NCBI GenBank assembly: GCA_964444825.1
Contig: CAYUIS010000050.1
Coordinates: forward strand, 1 to 31,806
DNA: 31,806 nt
From: CAYUIS01 sp964444825
GTDB taxonomy: Bacteria; Chloroflexota; Anaerolineae; B4-G1
Reading direction: 5' to 3'
Each line of letters begins with the position of its first letter. The first letter of the stretch is position 1. The translations under genes were made by a program, and so were the position numbers. The notes under the pieces were generated by a model. That model was given only the letters and a program-made list of their open reading frames with translations. It was not told the DNA's origin and did not search any database. Below are positions 6,661 to 14,610 of this stretch, piece by piece.

Positions 6661-9600
6661 TACGCCGCGGCCTCCAACTCCTGCATCACCCGCGCCTTGT
6701 CGATCTCGATGACAAAAGCGCGATTCTCCTGGCGGACGACGGTGCGTACCGAGTCCACGTGCGGAAGCAGGCCTGCTGCCTTGTCGGGCGGCGTCGCCAG
6801 CAGAACCTGGAGCTTGCTATCGACCATGAACTGCAGGGCGCTGGCTGTGCGGGCCGTGTCCATCTTACCAAAGGCCTCGTCGAACAGTGCCAAACGGATG
6901 GTATCGGAGGGGCGCGGCTGGTTGAGGCGGTAGGCCTGAGCGAAGGAGGCAGCCATGGCGACGTAAAAGGGCGTCGTCGTCTCACCGCCCGACTTTTTGG
7001 CCTTGATCTGGCTCAAGAGTGCCCGGTCGCCGTTGGGGTAGTGGACGCGGATATCGTAGCACAGGTAATTGCGATAGTCCTGCAGTTCGCGCAGCTCAGG
7101 CGCCAGCTCCTCACCGGGACCGGCGGTAAGCCGCTCAAAGAGCAGGTCCCATCCCTGCTGGTGGCGCTGGCGAAAATCGGACTCAAACAGTGACTCACCC
7201 AGGATGTTCTGGCTGTCCATAACCATATCGTAGACCTGGCGCAGCGTGGGCTCGGGCCGGGCGATGAACTCGAACCGCTCGCCGCCAAACCGCAGCCCGG
7301 CTAGAGTGGTGTTCAGGTAGGCCAACTGCTGGCGGGCGTCCTCGATCTGCTCGCGCAGCCGGTGGACAAAGTTCTCGACCAGTTCCTGCTCGGCCAGGGC
7401 GCGCTGTTCGGCGATGCGCGCCTCGTATTCGGGCAACTCTGACTTGACGTAGCGGTCGCGCTCGGCCAGGTAGCGGGCGGCATCTTCGTCGGCGTCGTAA
7501 CCGAACTGGTAGGTGAGGCTGTAGCTGTGCTTCGCCTCGCGCAGGCTGGTGCGGCTGCGATCCTCGGCCGTCTGATAATCGCCCTCGTAGCGAGCGGCGT
7601 TGGCCAGCACCGTCTCCAGAGGCTGGCGCTCGCGGCGGCGATCATACTCCTTGTCCATCTCCTCGCGCAGCGATGCGGCGTTCTCCTGGAGCAGGAATTG
7701 CTCGATGTCCTGGACAACCTCGTTGGCTTCGTGCTCCAGGTTGGGGATGGTCTCCCCCGACAGAGTCTCGATGCGCGTCTCGATCCTGCCGACGTCCCGT
7801 TCGAGCTGGTCGGCCTCATTCTGAAGGGCGTTGGCTGCCGCCTGCCGTCGCTCGACATCGGCCTGCAATGTCTCGACGGTCCGGGTGTCGAGCGACGCCA
7901 GTTCGCCTTGCAGGCTGTCCAGCCTGGCGGCGAGAGTGGGGATGGCGTCCAGGCCGGGCAGATCTCGCTCCAGTTCGATAAAGACGCGCACCTTGTCCTG
8001 GGTGAGCGCCAGCCGCTCGCATAGGGCTGTGCCCTGCGCCTGCAGGGCCAAAAGCTCGCCGCGAATGCCGTCCAGCCGCTCCTTCCGCTGTTCGATCTGG
8101 CGAGGGACGGCCCGCTCGCCGATGAACCAGCGGCGATATGTGTGAGGGTCGAGGTGACGACTGGTATAGTTGCGGCGCACGAAGCAGCCGCGAGTGATGG
8201 CGGAGCGGTGATCGCGCAACTCCTCCAAAACGTCGCACTTGACGTACCCGCCCAGGAGCATGTCGACCAGGGCGCGGGCAGCAGGGTGGTCAGTCTCGAC
8301 CTCGCTCGCCAAACTGTCAGGGCGAGCCGGTTGGGCGTGCTCCAAGATGCGCTCCGTGTCGGGCAGACCGACGCCATGTAGGTCGTCCTTGAAACGGCGC
8401 TGCTGGTAAAGGCGCATCGCCGCGTCATAGTGGGCCGGCGGCACCAGCAGGTCGAAGCGGCTGCGCCCCAGGATGCCCTCGACGGCGTCCTGCCAGGATT
8501 CGTCGGGAATGTGGAGTGCGGTACAAAGGTAGGCCACCTCGTCGGCTTCCAGGTCTAGTTCGGCCCGCAGCAGGCGGCGCAGGCAGGCTGCCGCCGGAAC
8601 GGCGGCCTCATAGCTGGCGTCCCGGTCACCAGTGCGCAGTTGGACGATTTCGCGCTGCAGTTGCTCCGCCTCCTGACTCAGTTGATCGCTTTGGCTCTTG
8701 AGCAGGGCATGTTGTTCGGCATAGTGGCGGCCCAAAGCCTCGAGATCGCTTTGCAGATCGGAGATCGGAGACTGGCTGCAGGCAAAAGCTGTCTCGATAA
8801 AGGTCTGTAGAGAAGCTGGAACATTCAGCCCTTCCTCGCCCAGAAGGTCGCGCAGATGTTGGGCGTCCGCCACTTCACGAGCCAGGGTCTCGCACACGCA
8901 GGCTTCGCGCTGGCGCAGGTCGGCCAACTCGACCTCGGCGCGGGTGATCTCCTCGCGGAGAGATTTTTCGTGGACGGCGGTCGCGTCGGTGCGCAGGGCT
9001 ACCTGGGCGTCGACCAGGGCCTGGCGGGCGTGGGCCAACCGCTCGGCCAGGTCGTCGCGCTGGAGGCCGAGACGGCTGAGGTCAAGCTGCGCCTGGTCGA
9101 GCTCGATCCGATACCGCTTGAGTTTGGCCAGGTGCGTGTCGGCCAGCGCACGCCGGCGGGTGGTGCCGTTGGTGATGCGCCGCCGCCGGTTGGCCTGCCG
9201 CTCCTGATCCAACTCCTCAATGCGATCCAGCTCGGCGATGCGCTGGCGAACGTCGGCGGCCAGGTCCTCAAAGTGGCGCATCGTCTCGAGTTGGTCCCGC
9301 AGCGTCTTGACGTCCACCAGGTCTTCGTCCAATAGATAATCGCGGACGAAATCGCGGATGTTGGTCAGCGGGCTAAAGGCCACGCCCTTGGTGATCTTAG
9401 CGGGGAAGGTCTCCTTCAGTTGGCCCAGGCGGTTAAGCAGGTGAAAGCGGTAATCCTCCAGCCGGGTAAACACGCGGGCGCGCGCGGCGGGGGGCAGGGC
9501 AAAGTTTTCCAGGTGACGGCCAAAGGCGCGGCTGTCGAGGACTTGTCCTTCGCTGCGGAAGAACCAGGCGTCGTTGAGCTCTGCACCGTTGACGATGAAG

Positions 9601-9968
9601 TAGACGATGTTGGGCGCGCGTCCGTCTTCGTATGCGTCGGCGACAGCTCCGTGGACGAAGGTGCTCCCGTCGGGGTTACGAAACTCGAGGGCGACGACGG
9701 CGGTAGCGTCGCCGCGCAGGAAGCGCTGTCCCTCGGTGCCCAGTTCCCCCCGGATGTAGCCGACGAGGGTACGTCGGCTACCGCTCATGGCCGCCTGGTT
9801 ATACTTGACATCCCGCTGCCCGCCGACCAGAGCGAACTGGATGGCGTCGAGGATGGTGGACTTGCCAACGCCGTTGACGCCGATGAAGTAGGTAGTGCCG
9901 TGGCAGGTGATGGTGACGTTTTCGAACAGGTGCCAGTTGATTAAGCGAATACGGGTGAGTTGTTTCAT
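6660..9968 (-). CDS. jetC: Wadjet protein JetC, SMC/MukB-like ATPase
   Basis: This 1102-aa SMC-like ATPase has Walker A GVNGVGKST at 30-38. The ABC signature SGGE is at 993-996 and Walker B ALFDEAFGKMD has D1030/E1031. The two heptad-rich coiled-coil arms run at roughly 220-460 and 620-880. Between them is a compact region (about 460-620) that is probably the hinge. JetC is the motor that extrudes DNA loops in Wadjet. Start ATG 9968 has a GGAGTCC-like site upstream. Translation is coupled to jetD by a TAGTG overlap. A short direct repeat (8754-8775) lies in the first coiled-coil arm and encodes SPISDLQSDLEA. Confidence 0.95.
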   Translation of the reverse strand: MKQLTRIRLINWHLFENVTITCHGTTYFIGVNGVGKSTILDAIQFALVGGQRDVKYNQAAMSGSRRTLVGYIRGELGTEGQRFLRGDATAVVALEFRNPDGSTFVHGAVADAYEDGRAPNIVYFIVNGAELNDAWFFRSEGQVLDSRAFGRHLENFALPPAARARVFTRLEDYRFHLLNRLGQLKETFPAKITKGVAFSPLTNIRDFVRDYLLDEDLVDVKTLRDQLETMRHFEDLAADVRQRIAELDRIEELDQERQANRRRRITNGTTRRRALADTHLAKLKRYRIELDQAQLDLSRLGLQRDDLAERLAHARQALVDAQVALRTDATAVHEKSLREEITRAEVELADLRQREACVCETLAREVADAQHLRDLLGEEGLNVPASLQTFIETAFACSQSPISDLQSDLEALGRHYAEQHALLKSQSDQLSQEAEQLQREIVQLRTGDRDASYEAAVPAAACLRRLLRAELDLEADEVAYLCTALHIPDESWQDAVEGILGRSRFDLLVPPAHYDAAMRLYQQRRFKDDLHGVGLPDTERILEHAQPARPDSLASEVETDHPAARALVDMLLGGYVKCDVLEELRDHRSAITRGCFVRRNYTSRHLDPHTYRRWFIGERAVPRQIEQRKERLDGIRGELLALQAQGTALCERLALTQDKVRVFIELERDLPGLDAIPTLAARLDSLQGELASLDTRTVETLQADVERRQAAANALQNEADQLERDVGRIETRIETLSGETIPNLEHEANEVVQDIEQFLLQENAASLREEMDKEYDRRRERQPLETVLANAARYEGDYQTAEDRSRTSLREAKHSYSLTYQFGYDADEDAARYLAERDRYVKSELPEYEARIAEQRALAEQELVENFVHRLREQIEDARQQLAYLNTTLAGLRFGGERFEFIARPEPTLRQVYDMVMDSQNILGESLFESDFRQRHQQGWDLLFERLTAGPGEELAPELRELQDYRNYLCYDIRVHYPNGDRALLSQIKAKKSGGETTTPFYVAMAASFAQAYRLNQPRPSDTIRLALFDEAFGKMDTARTASALQFMVDSKLQVLLATPPDKAAGLLPHVDSVRTVVRQENRAFVIEIDKARVMQELEAAA
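8754..8775 (-). repeat. Heptamer-like direct repeat inside jetC
   Basis: The plus strand reads CAGATCGG-AGATCGG-AGACTGG, that is near-perfect 7-bp units. In frame the minus strand gives the peptide SPISDLQSD. Peptides like SPISNLQ are what heptamer short tandem repeats of this kind encode when they sit in coding DNA. It may be a small in-frame insertion in the coiled coil that was tolerated. Confidence 0.35.
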
Positions 9969-10047
9969 GGTGGACTCCTGTTGCGTGGTTAGTGATCAGG
10001 GATCGGTGATTCGTGTGAGCGCCCAATTGCCAATCACCAGCCACAAA
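9969..10047. repeat. Imperfect inverted repeat in the jetB-jetC gap
   Basis: The 79-base gap is the only sizeable one inside the Wadjet operon. On the plus strand GGTGATT and a later AATCACC form 7-bp arms, flanked by further GTGAT and ATCAC words, so the segment could fold into an imperfect hairpin. It looks like a degenerate short intergenic repeat. The jetC ribosome-binding site lies outside it. Confidence 0.45.
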
Positions 10048-10683
10048 TCACTTTTCCTCTTCATGCCCTTCTGCCCCGCCCGGCGCCCGATACTTGCGCA
10101 GCCACGCTTCCATCTCCTCCGCTGTTTGCACCGGCAGAACCATCTTGACTGAGCCGCGCAGACGCAGGCGGAGCTCGCTGTCGCGTACGTCCAGGGAGCG
10201 GCCGTCGACGAGCTCGATCAGGCCCAGGCTCTTCATGCGGCGCAGGATCTCCTCGTACCGCACAATGCCCAACGTGCGCTCCTTGCCGGTGACGGTGCGG
10301 TACTCCTCGCGAATCTCGCCGACGGTGACGACTGGGGCCTTTGCCAGGCTGAGTTGTTCGGCGTGCTCCTCGTAGAGTTTGCGCAGGACGACGATCATCA
10401 ACGACTCGTCGAGCCTGTACCGCCGGCGGCAGTAGCCAAAGTCCGAGACGACCTGGAAGACGCGATGATAGTCGTCGTGCAGCAGCGTGAAGCCCGCCGT
10501 CGAAAACAGCGCATCAAACACACCTCGGTGGCGATAGACGAGGTAATAGTCTTCCTTGTCTGCCTCATCATCCTGGTAAAGGAACGTCTTGCCCAGTAGC
10601 CGATTCATCACGCGCGGCACCTCGCGGCGTCTCTTCTCCGGCAAGTCGGTGAGTTCGAGAATTATGTTGGCGCTTAGCGACAT
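10048..10683 (-). CDS. jetB: Wadjet protein JetB, KITE-type subunit
   Basis: This small basic protein (211 aa) sits between the kleisin and SMC genes, as JetB does in Wadjet operons. The sequence looks like a tandem winged-helix KITE protein: an N-terminal wHTH (about 10-70), a second helix-rich module (about 80-190) and an acidic C-terminal tail. I chose the ATG at 10683-10681 (MSLSAN) because GAGGAG lies seven bases upstream. An in-frame ATG at 10698 lies only three bases after the jetA stop and has no such site. Assignment rests mainly on size, position and fold. The DUF (DUF4194 or the type III equivalent) should be checked by profile search. Confidence 0.85.
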   Translation of the reverse strand: MSLSANIILELTDLPEKRRREVPRVMNRLLGKTFLYQDDEADKEDYYLVYRHRGVFDALFSTAGFTLLHDDYHRVFQVVSDFGYCRRRYRLDESLMIVVLRKLYEEHAEQLSLAKAPVVTVGEIREEYRTVTGKERTLGIVRYEEILRRMKSLGLIELVDGRSLDVRDSELRLRLRGSVKMVLPVQTAEEMEAWLRKYRAPGGAEGHEEEK

Positions 10684-10701
10684 CGCTTGTCTCCTCACAT
10701 A

Positions 10702-12150
10702 TCACACGTCGCGCTTCACGAGCTGAAACGGCCTCACCTGCACTATCCCCAACGCCACCGGTTCCCCTGCCAGCGGTTCGACGTTGTAGTTGACCTCGGG
10801 GTGGTTGCCGTAGGCGATGGTGTAGATGAGCCACGGCAAATCCTCCTCTTGATCAAAGGCGTCGGGCGGTAGGTCGCTGACGTGCAGCACCCTGTGTCCG
10901 TTGAAGAACTGGCCGACGAAGCGCTGAATCTTGGCTGGCGTGATGGCCAGTCCTAACTGTTCCAAGGTGACGGCGCGCAGCGCGTGCACGTCCGCCGGGT
11001 CGAGCACCGAGGCGATGATAGGGCTTGGTGCGAAGGGCGCGCGATTCCGGGGTGGGGTATACAGGCTGCCCGCGTCGGGCTGGCGAATTGGAGCCACCTG
11101 GAAGGGTGGCATTCCCTCGGGCGACACCTCTTCTCCCTCGGCCTGCAAGTCGGCCAGTCCGCGGGCCAACAGGATCAACCGATCCTTAAAGCCGCCGTCA
11201 GCGCCGACCAGTTGGTAGCGAATCTGGCGCAGGGAGGTGCGCAGGTACTGCGCGTGGCGCCGGTCGATTTCGTCCAGCAGCGGGTCGAGGCCTTCCAGTT
11301 GGTTGACGATAAAGCGCAGGTAGTGGCTGATCTCGGTCGCAGCCTGGGCGGGCGAGAGACGACCCTGGGTCGCCAATTCGTCGGCGGCATGACCGAGCCA
11401 GTCGCCGTCGATCTGCCACTCCTGCAAGCGGGCCACGATGTCGCGCCGGTAGCGGGAGACGTGGTCTGAGGTTTTCAGGGCGTGGTAGGCTGGCCCCAGC
11501 GCGTGAGCATAGTCATCATATTGTAAGCGCAGCACCTCGGCGACGGGACGCTCGCGGGTGACGCGGTCGGTGTAGCGGCGGATGTTCTGGTTCAGCTCGT
11601 TAAGCCCGCGCACGACCTGGCGCACGTTCTCGTAGGCTTGGGTGAGCGCCAGCGCCGGGGAAAAGTCGTCGTTCTCGTTGGTCAGGAGCTGATGGGCGGT
11701 ATATAGCTGGCCGGTGTACTCGCGGGGCTTTTGCTCCTGGATGGTGCGGAACGCCTCCAGCAACGTGAAGGCGTAATCGGGCAAGATGATAAACTCGGTG
11801 TAATCGACCTGCTGTTCTCGCTCCAGCCATCCCGCCTCAACCAGACGGCGCAGAATCCAACTGGCGTATTCCTGCACCTCGCTGGCAGAGACGGAGTCCT
11901 CCTCGCCTTCTTCGGTTTCTCGTACTACGTCGGCCACGGCATCCAGGCCCTCGCCCCCCTCGTGGGCCAGATAATCCACAATCTCGGCGATGACCATCTC
12001 TCGGGTCAGGCCAAAGCGATTGAACTCGGCCATCCTATAGATGCGCAGCAAGATGGCGACGTAATGAATCTGCAGATCGCCCGCCTGGGAGCTCAGCAGG
12101 TTGAACAGACTGGCCGGCAGCAAATCAAAGGGATTCGTCAGCGGGGGCAT
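10702..12150 (-). CDS. jetA: Wadjet protein JetA, kleisin-like subunit
   Basis: This 482-aa protein starts with NPFDLLPASLFNLLSS, then a wHTH-like region (about 20-105) and a long helical middle (about 110-330). A proline-rich linker follows near 345-385, then a C-terminal domain ending FQLVKRDV. This N-terminus and length look most like the JetA family of type III Wadjet (DUF5716), but the subtype is from memory and not verified. The kleisin bridges the JetC heads and carries JetB. The ATG at 12150-12148 lies 26 bases before the end of the preceding regulator gene, with GGAGGAGG about 12 bases upstream, so its translation is likely coupled to that gene. Confidence 0.88.
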   Translation of the reverse strand: MPPLTNPFDLLPASLFNLLSSQAGDLQIHYVAILLRIYRMAEFNRFGLTREMVIAEIVDYLAHEGGEGLDAVADVVRETEEGEEDSVSASEVQEYASWILRRLVEAGWLEREQQVDYTEFIILPDYAFTLLEAFRTIQEQKPREYTGQLYTAHQLLTNENDDFSPALALTQAYENVRQVVRGLNELNQNIRRYTDRVTRERPVAEVLRLQYDDYAHALGPAYHALKTSDHVSRYRRDIVARLQEWQIDGDWLGHAADELATQGRLSPAQAATEISHYLRFIVNQLEGLDPLLDEIDRRHAQYLRTSLRQIRYQLVGADGGFKDRLILLARGLADLQAEGEEVSPEGMPPFQVAPIRQPDAGSLYTPPRNRAPFAPSPIIASVLDPADVHALRAVTLEQLGLAITPAKIQRFVGQFFNGHRVLHVSDLPPDAFDQEEDLPWLIYTIAYGNHPEVNYNVEPLAGEPVALGIVQVRPFQLVKRDV

Positions 12151-12391
12151 TGTCTATCGCTTCCTCCTCCCATATGAGGATGTCGCTGACGCGGCATCGG
12201 AGTGCCCTGCACAAACGCGCCAGGGCGCACAGGTCGATGTAGCGCGCTGTGCCCGCGTCCAGGCGGTAGACCAGATCCTTGGGTACATTGGCAACTTGAG
12301 CCAAGCGTCGGAGCGATAGTCGCTTGCCGGTGGCGACCTGACGTTTGCCTGTTAGAATCGTGATACGCCCTTGCGTCGTTATCTTGCCCAT
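12125..12391 (-). CDS. Xre/Cro-type HTH regulator leading the Wadjet operon
   Basis: The chosen start (ATG 12391) gives 88 aa, nearly all one helix-turn-helix domain: KRLSLRRLAQVANVPKDLVY contains the HTH, followed by RLDAGTARYIDLCALARLCR and the typical end 'ALRCRVSDILIWEEE'. An ATG at 12400 is also in frame. Codons further upstream belong to the promoter. The gene overlaps jetA by 26 bases, so it is co-transcribed with the defence genes. A perfect palindrome covering its promoter is the obvious target. I infer an autoregulating switch for Wadjet expression. It could instead act as an antitoxin-like control, but no toxin gene is present. Confidence 0.88.
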   Translation of the reverse strand: MGKITTQGRITILTGKRQVATGKRLSLRRLAQVANVPKDLVYRLDAGTARYIDLCALARLCRALRCRVSDILIWEEEAIDNAPADESL

Positions 12392-12406
12392 ATCGAACAT
12401 CCGTTC

Positions 12407-12419
12407 TACTGTCACAGTA
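12407..12419. promoter_or_regulatory. Perfect 13-bp palindrome, candidate operator of the Wadjet operon
   Basis: TACTGTCACAGTA is a perfect odd palindrome (6-bp arms, central C/G). It overlaps the last bases of the -10 element and the predicted start of transcription. The size and symmetry suit an Xre-type dimer, and the first gene of the operon encodes one. Confidence 0.65.
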
Positions 12420-12444
12420 TAGCGGATTTCTGTCGCTGTGTCAA
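12416..12444 (-). promoter_or_regulatory. Near-consensus promoter of the Wadjet operon
   Basis: On the minus strand TTGACA (12444-12439) and TATACT (12421-12416) are separated by 17 bp. Transcription should begin near 12409, leaving a leader of only about 9-18 bases before the regulator start. A promoter this strong on a defence operon implies that it is normally held down by a repressor. Confidence 0.8.
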
Positions 12445-12511
12445 GACATATATCCCAAACAAATCGCAATGGTGGGGAACTCGTTTTCGGGTTATTGGGA
12501 CACTTGACACG

Positions 12512-12542
12512 CAACACCCTCACCAGTATGGCGAGGGTGTTG
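12512..12542 (-). terminator. Hairpin between the helicase gene and the Wadjet promoter
   Basis: CAACACCCTC (12512-12521) pairs with GAGGGTGTTG (12533-12542). Inside it a CCA/TGG extension leaves a three-base loop after one mismatch. It lies about 180 bases after the helicase stop. No T-run follows on either strand, so termination would have to be non-canonical. It insulates the Wadjet promoter by position. Confidence 0.45.
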
Positions 12543-12719
12543 TATGAGCGAGTTGCGGATTATGCGACAAACTGCTCAACGAAGGTGAGATACCCCCGCT
12601 GGTCACCTATCCGGTTCCAGCGGTTGATGGACTTGTGTAGATGAAGGCATAGTTCCACGTACTCGGCCCGATAATCGGTCAACGAACCATTCAACCAGCA
12701 TAGATGAGATGGGCGTCGG

Positions 12720-13964
12720 TTACGCCACACTTCTTGTTGGCGCGTGACTGCGCCGGTTTGCGCCCGGGCCGCGTCGATGGCGTGATTGCGTTTGTCGCGG
12801 CTGCTTGGATTGGTTACGCTGAGGGCGGCTTTCAGGCACAAAGCCCTCATAGTTGAAACCGGGCAGCCGTCGCCGTTCGATCTGGGCGCCCAACACCTTC
12901 TCAATCTGGCGCACCATCGGTTCCTGCTCCGGCTCTACAAACGTATACGCTTCACCTGTCTTGTGGGCGCGGCCGGTGCGCCCGATACGGTGCGTGTAGG
13001 CATCAACCGTGTCGGGCACGTCAAAGTTGATCACATGTGAGATCTCTGTGACATCGATGCCACGTGCGGCGATATCGGTGGCGACGAGAATGTCGTACTT
13101 GCCACCGCGGAAACCGTTGATCGCTTGCTGACGCTGGTTTTGCGACATATTTCCCTGCAACGCTGAGACGCGGTAGTCGCGTTTTGCCAGATCGCGCGCC
13201 AGGCCGCGCGCGCGATGCTTGGTGCGCGTAAAGATCAACACGCGCCCCATGGCCATCTGCTGCAACATGGCCAGCAGAAGCTTTTTCTTGAGGCCGTGAG
13301 ATACAGGATAGAGCGCGTGTGAAACGGTCTCTACCGGGGCAATTGCGCCAATTTGCACGGTGGCCGGGTTGTCGAGAATCCTATCCGCCAGCTTGCGGAT
13401 ATCCTCGGGCATCGTAGCCGCAAAGAAGAGTGTCTGGCGTTGCGCCGGCAGAGCCTTGAGGATGCGACGAATATCAGGCAAGAAGCCCATGTCGCACATA
13501 CGGTCGGCCTCGTCCAACACCAATACTTCAACCCGCGATAGATCAATGCTGCGGTCGTTGAGGAGATCAAGCAGACGCCCGGGACAGGCGACGACGATCT
13601 CGGCGCCGCGCCGCAGCGCCGCAACCTGGCGACCCTTGCTAACACCCCCATAGATGGTGACGCTGCGCACTTTGGTGTTCTTGCCCAGGTCGACGCCCAT
13701 CTGGTGTATCTGCTCGGCGAGCTCGCGCGTGGGTGCGACGATAAGCACACGCACTTGGCGCAACGGGCCTTTCGTTAGCCGGTGCAGAATGGGCAGCAGG
13801 AAGGCAGCGGTCTTGCCGGTGCCGGTTTGCGCCAGCCCCAATACGTCGCGCCCTTCGAGCACGACAGGGATAGCCTGATGCTGAATCGGGGTGGGCGTGG
13901 TGTAGCCAGCCGCTTTGACGCCCGCGTCGATGCGCGGGTCGAGAGAAAATTGTTCGAAATTCAT
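12720..13964 (-). CDS. rhlE: DEAD-box ATP-dependent RNA helicase, RhlE-like
   Basis: This 414-aa protein has all the family motifs in order: a Q-motif region ending TPTPIQHQAIP (to 33) and motif I AQTGTGKT (45-52). These are followed by PTRELAEQ (78-85), PGRLLD (128-133), DEAD (151-154) and motif III as AAT (182-184). The C-terminal part has ATDIAARGID and HRIGRTGR (325-332). A basic, low-complexity C-terminal tail (about 380-414, many R/Q/S) probably adds RNA affinity. ATG 13964 has AAGGAG upstream. Such helicases help ribosome assembly and RNA decay in the cold. The gene is monocistronic with its own promoter and a structured leader. Confidence 0.95.
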   Translation of the reverse strand: MNFEQFSLDPRIDAGVKAAGYTTPTPIQHQAIPVVLEGRDVLGLAQTGTGKTAAFLLPILHRLTKGPLRQVRVLIVAPTRELAEQIHQMGVDLGKNTKVRSVTIYGGVSKGRQVAALRRGAEIVVACPGRLLDLLNDRSIDLSRVEVLVLDEADRMCDMGFLPDIRRILKALPAQRQTLFFAATMPEDIRKLADRILDNPATVQIGAIAPVETVSHALYPVSHGLKKKLLLAMLQQMAMGRVLIFTRTKHRARGLARDLAKRDYRVSALQGNMSQNQRQQAINGFRGGKYDILVATDIAARGIDVTEISHVINFDVPDTVDAYTHRIGRTGRAHKTGEAYTFVEPEQEPMVRQIEKVLGAQIERRRLPGFNYEGFVPESRPQRNQSKQPRQTQSRHRRGPGANRRSHAPTRSVA

Positions 13965-14022
13965 TTAACATACTCCTTGATTTGTGCGATGTCAGGCAAG
14001 AATATGGACAGAACAAGCAAAA

Positions 14023-14049
14023 CCGCCCGGACTTTGCAAGTCCGGGCGG
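14023..14049 (-). terminator. Terminator-like hairpin in the helicase leader
   Basis: CCGCCCGGACTT (14023-14034) and AAGTCCGGGCGG (14038-14049) form a perfect 12-bp GC-rich stem with a three-base loop. On the minus strand it is followed by TTTTGCTTGTT, as in an intrinsic terminator. It lies about 60 bases upstream of the helicase start and downstream of the helicase's predicted promoter. That suggests attenuation, although it could simply end transcription from the zinc-ribbon gene at 14354-14575. Confidence 0.7.
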
Positions 14050-14098
14050 CCTTTGATTTTACAGCCAAAACCTACATCGTTAAACGTACACTAAAGAT

Positions 14099-14127
14099 AT
14101 TCTACCATGCTTGGACCAAACAGGCAA
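14099..14127 (-). promoter_or_regulatory. Predicted promoter of the DEAD-box helicase
   Basis: On the minus strand TTGCCT (14127-14122) and TAGAAT (14104-14099) are 17 bp apart. The transcript would carry a leader of about 125 bases including the 12-bp terminator hairpin. Confidence 0.5.
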
Positions 14128-14353
14128 GCTCGCAGACAGGGGCCAAAGTCGGCGTTAATCATCCTTGCCTTGAGCCGTGACAGGCTGTGCTTGAGCCCGA
14201 TCCTCCGGCCCGGTTTCGGGCGGAGCAGGCTATCTGGGGTTCGGGATCACACTCAGGCATGGCAACCACTTTCAGATCTACAGCCAGCGTGCGCGGTGCC
14301 GATTGGATGTGGCCCAGACTTTAGAAGAACGTCATCTGTGCCGCGGCCTTGCT

Positions 14354-14575
14354 CTAGACCCGACCCTTGGAGAAGCCACGGAACCAATTCAGTATTCTCC
14401 TGCTGAGCCGTTTCTGTTCTCTTAGCTGGGCTGTAGCTGCCCAAAATGAGATTCTTTCGCCACATTCGCAAGTGTAAGAGTCTTTGGTTTGACCTTGTCC
14501 AGTTGCCGCACTGTCAACTAGTGGGCTGTCAGATATTATTCTGCCACAACGAGGACAAGTGATTTGGTTTCCCAT
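14354..14575 (-). CDS. Small zinc-ribbon protein, unknown function
   Basis: This 73-aa protein has an N-terminal CPRCG (residues 7-11) and a second CECG around 36-39, spaced as in a zinc ribbon. After that comes a basic tail (REQKRLSRRILNWFRGF) that could contact nucleic acid or membrane. The ATG at 14575 has GAAAGGA about eight bases upstream. I do not recognise the family. The region between this gene and the helicase promoter (14128-14353) shows nothing else. Confidence 0.6.
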   Translation of the reverse strand: MGNQITCPRCGRIISDSPLVDSAATGQGQTKDSYTCECGERISFWAATAQLREQKRLSRRILNWFRGFSKGRV

Positions 14576-14610
14576 GTTCTTTTCCTTTCTCGGTTATTGG
14601 AACAAAACAA

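Noticed and set aside
8754..8775. Sequencing-adapter contamination (AGATCGGA-like word)
   Set aside because: Only a few bases agree with the adapter and the sequence stays in frame within a conserved gene.
9799..10044. Upstream extension or separate small gene between jetB and jetC
   Set aside because: The frame is a different register overlapping the jetC start, and the gap looks like a repeat rather than coding sequence.
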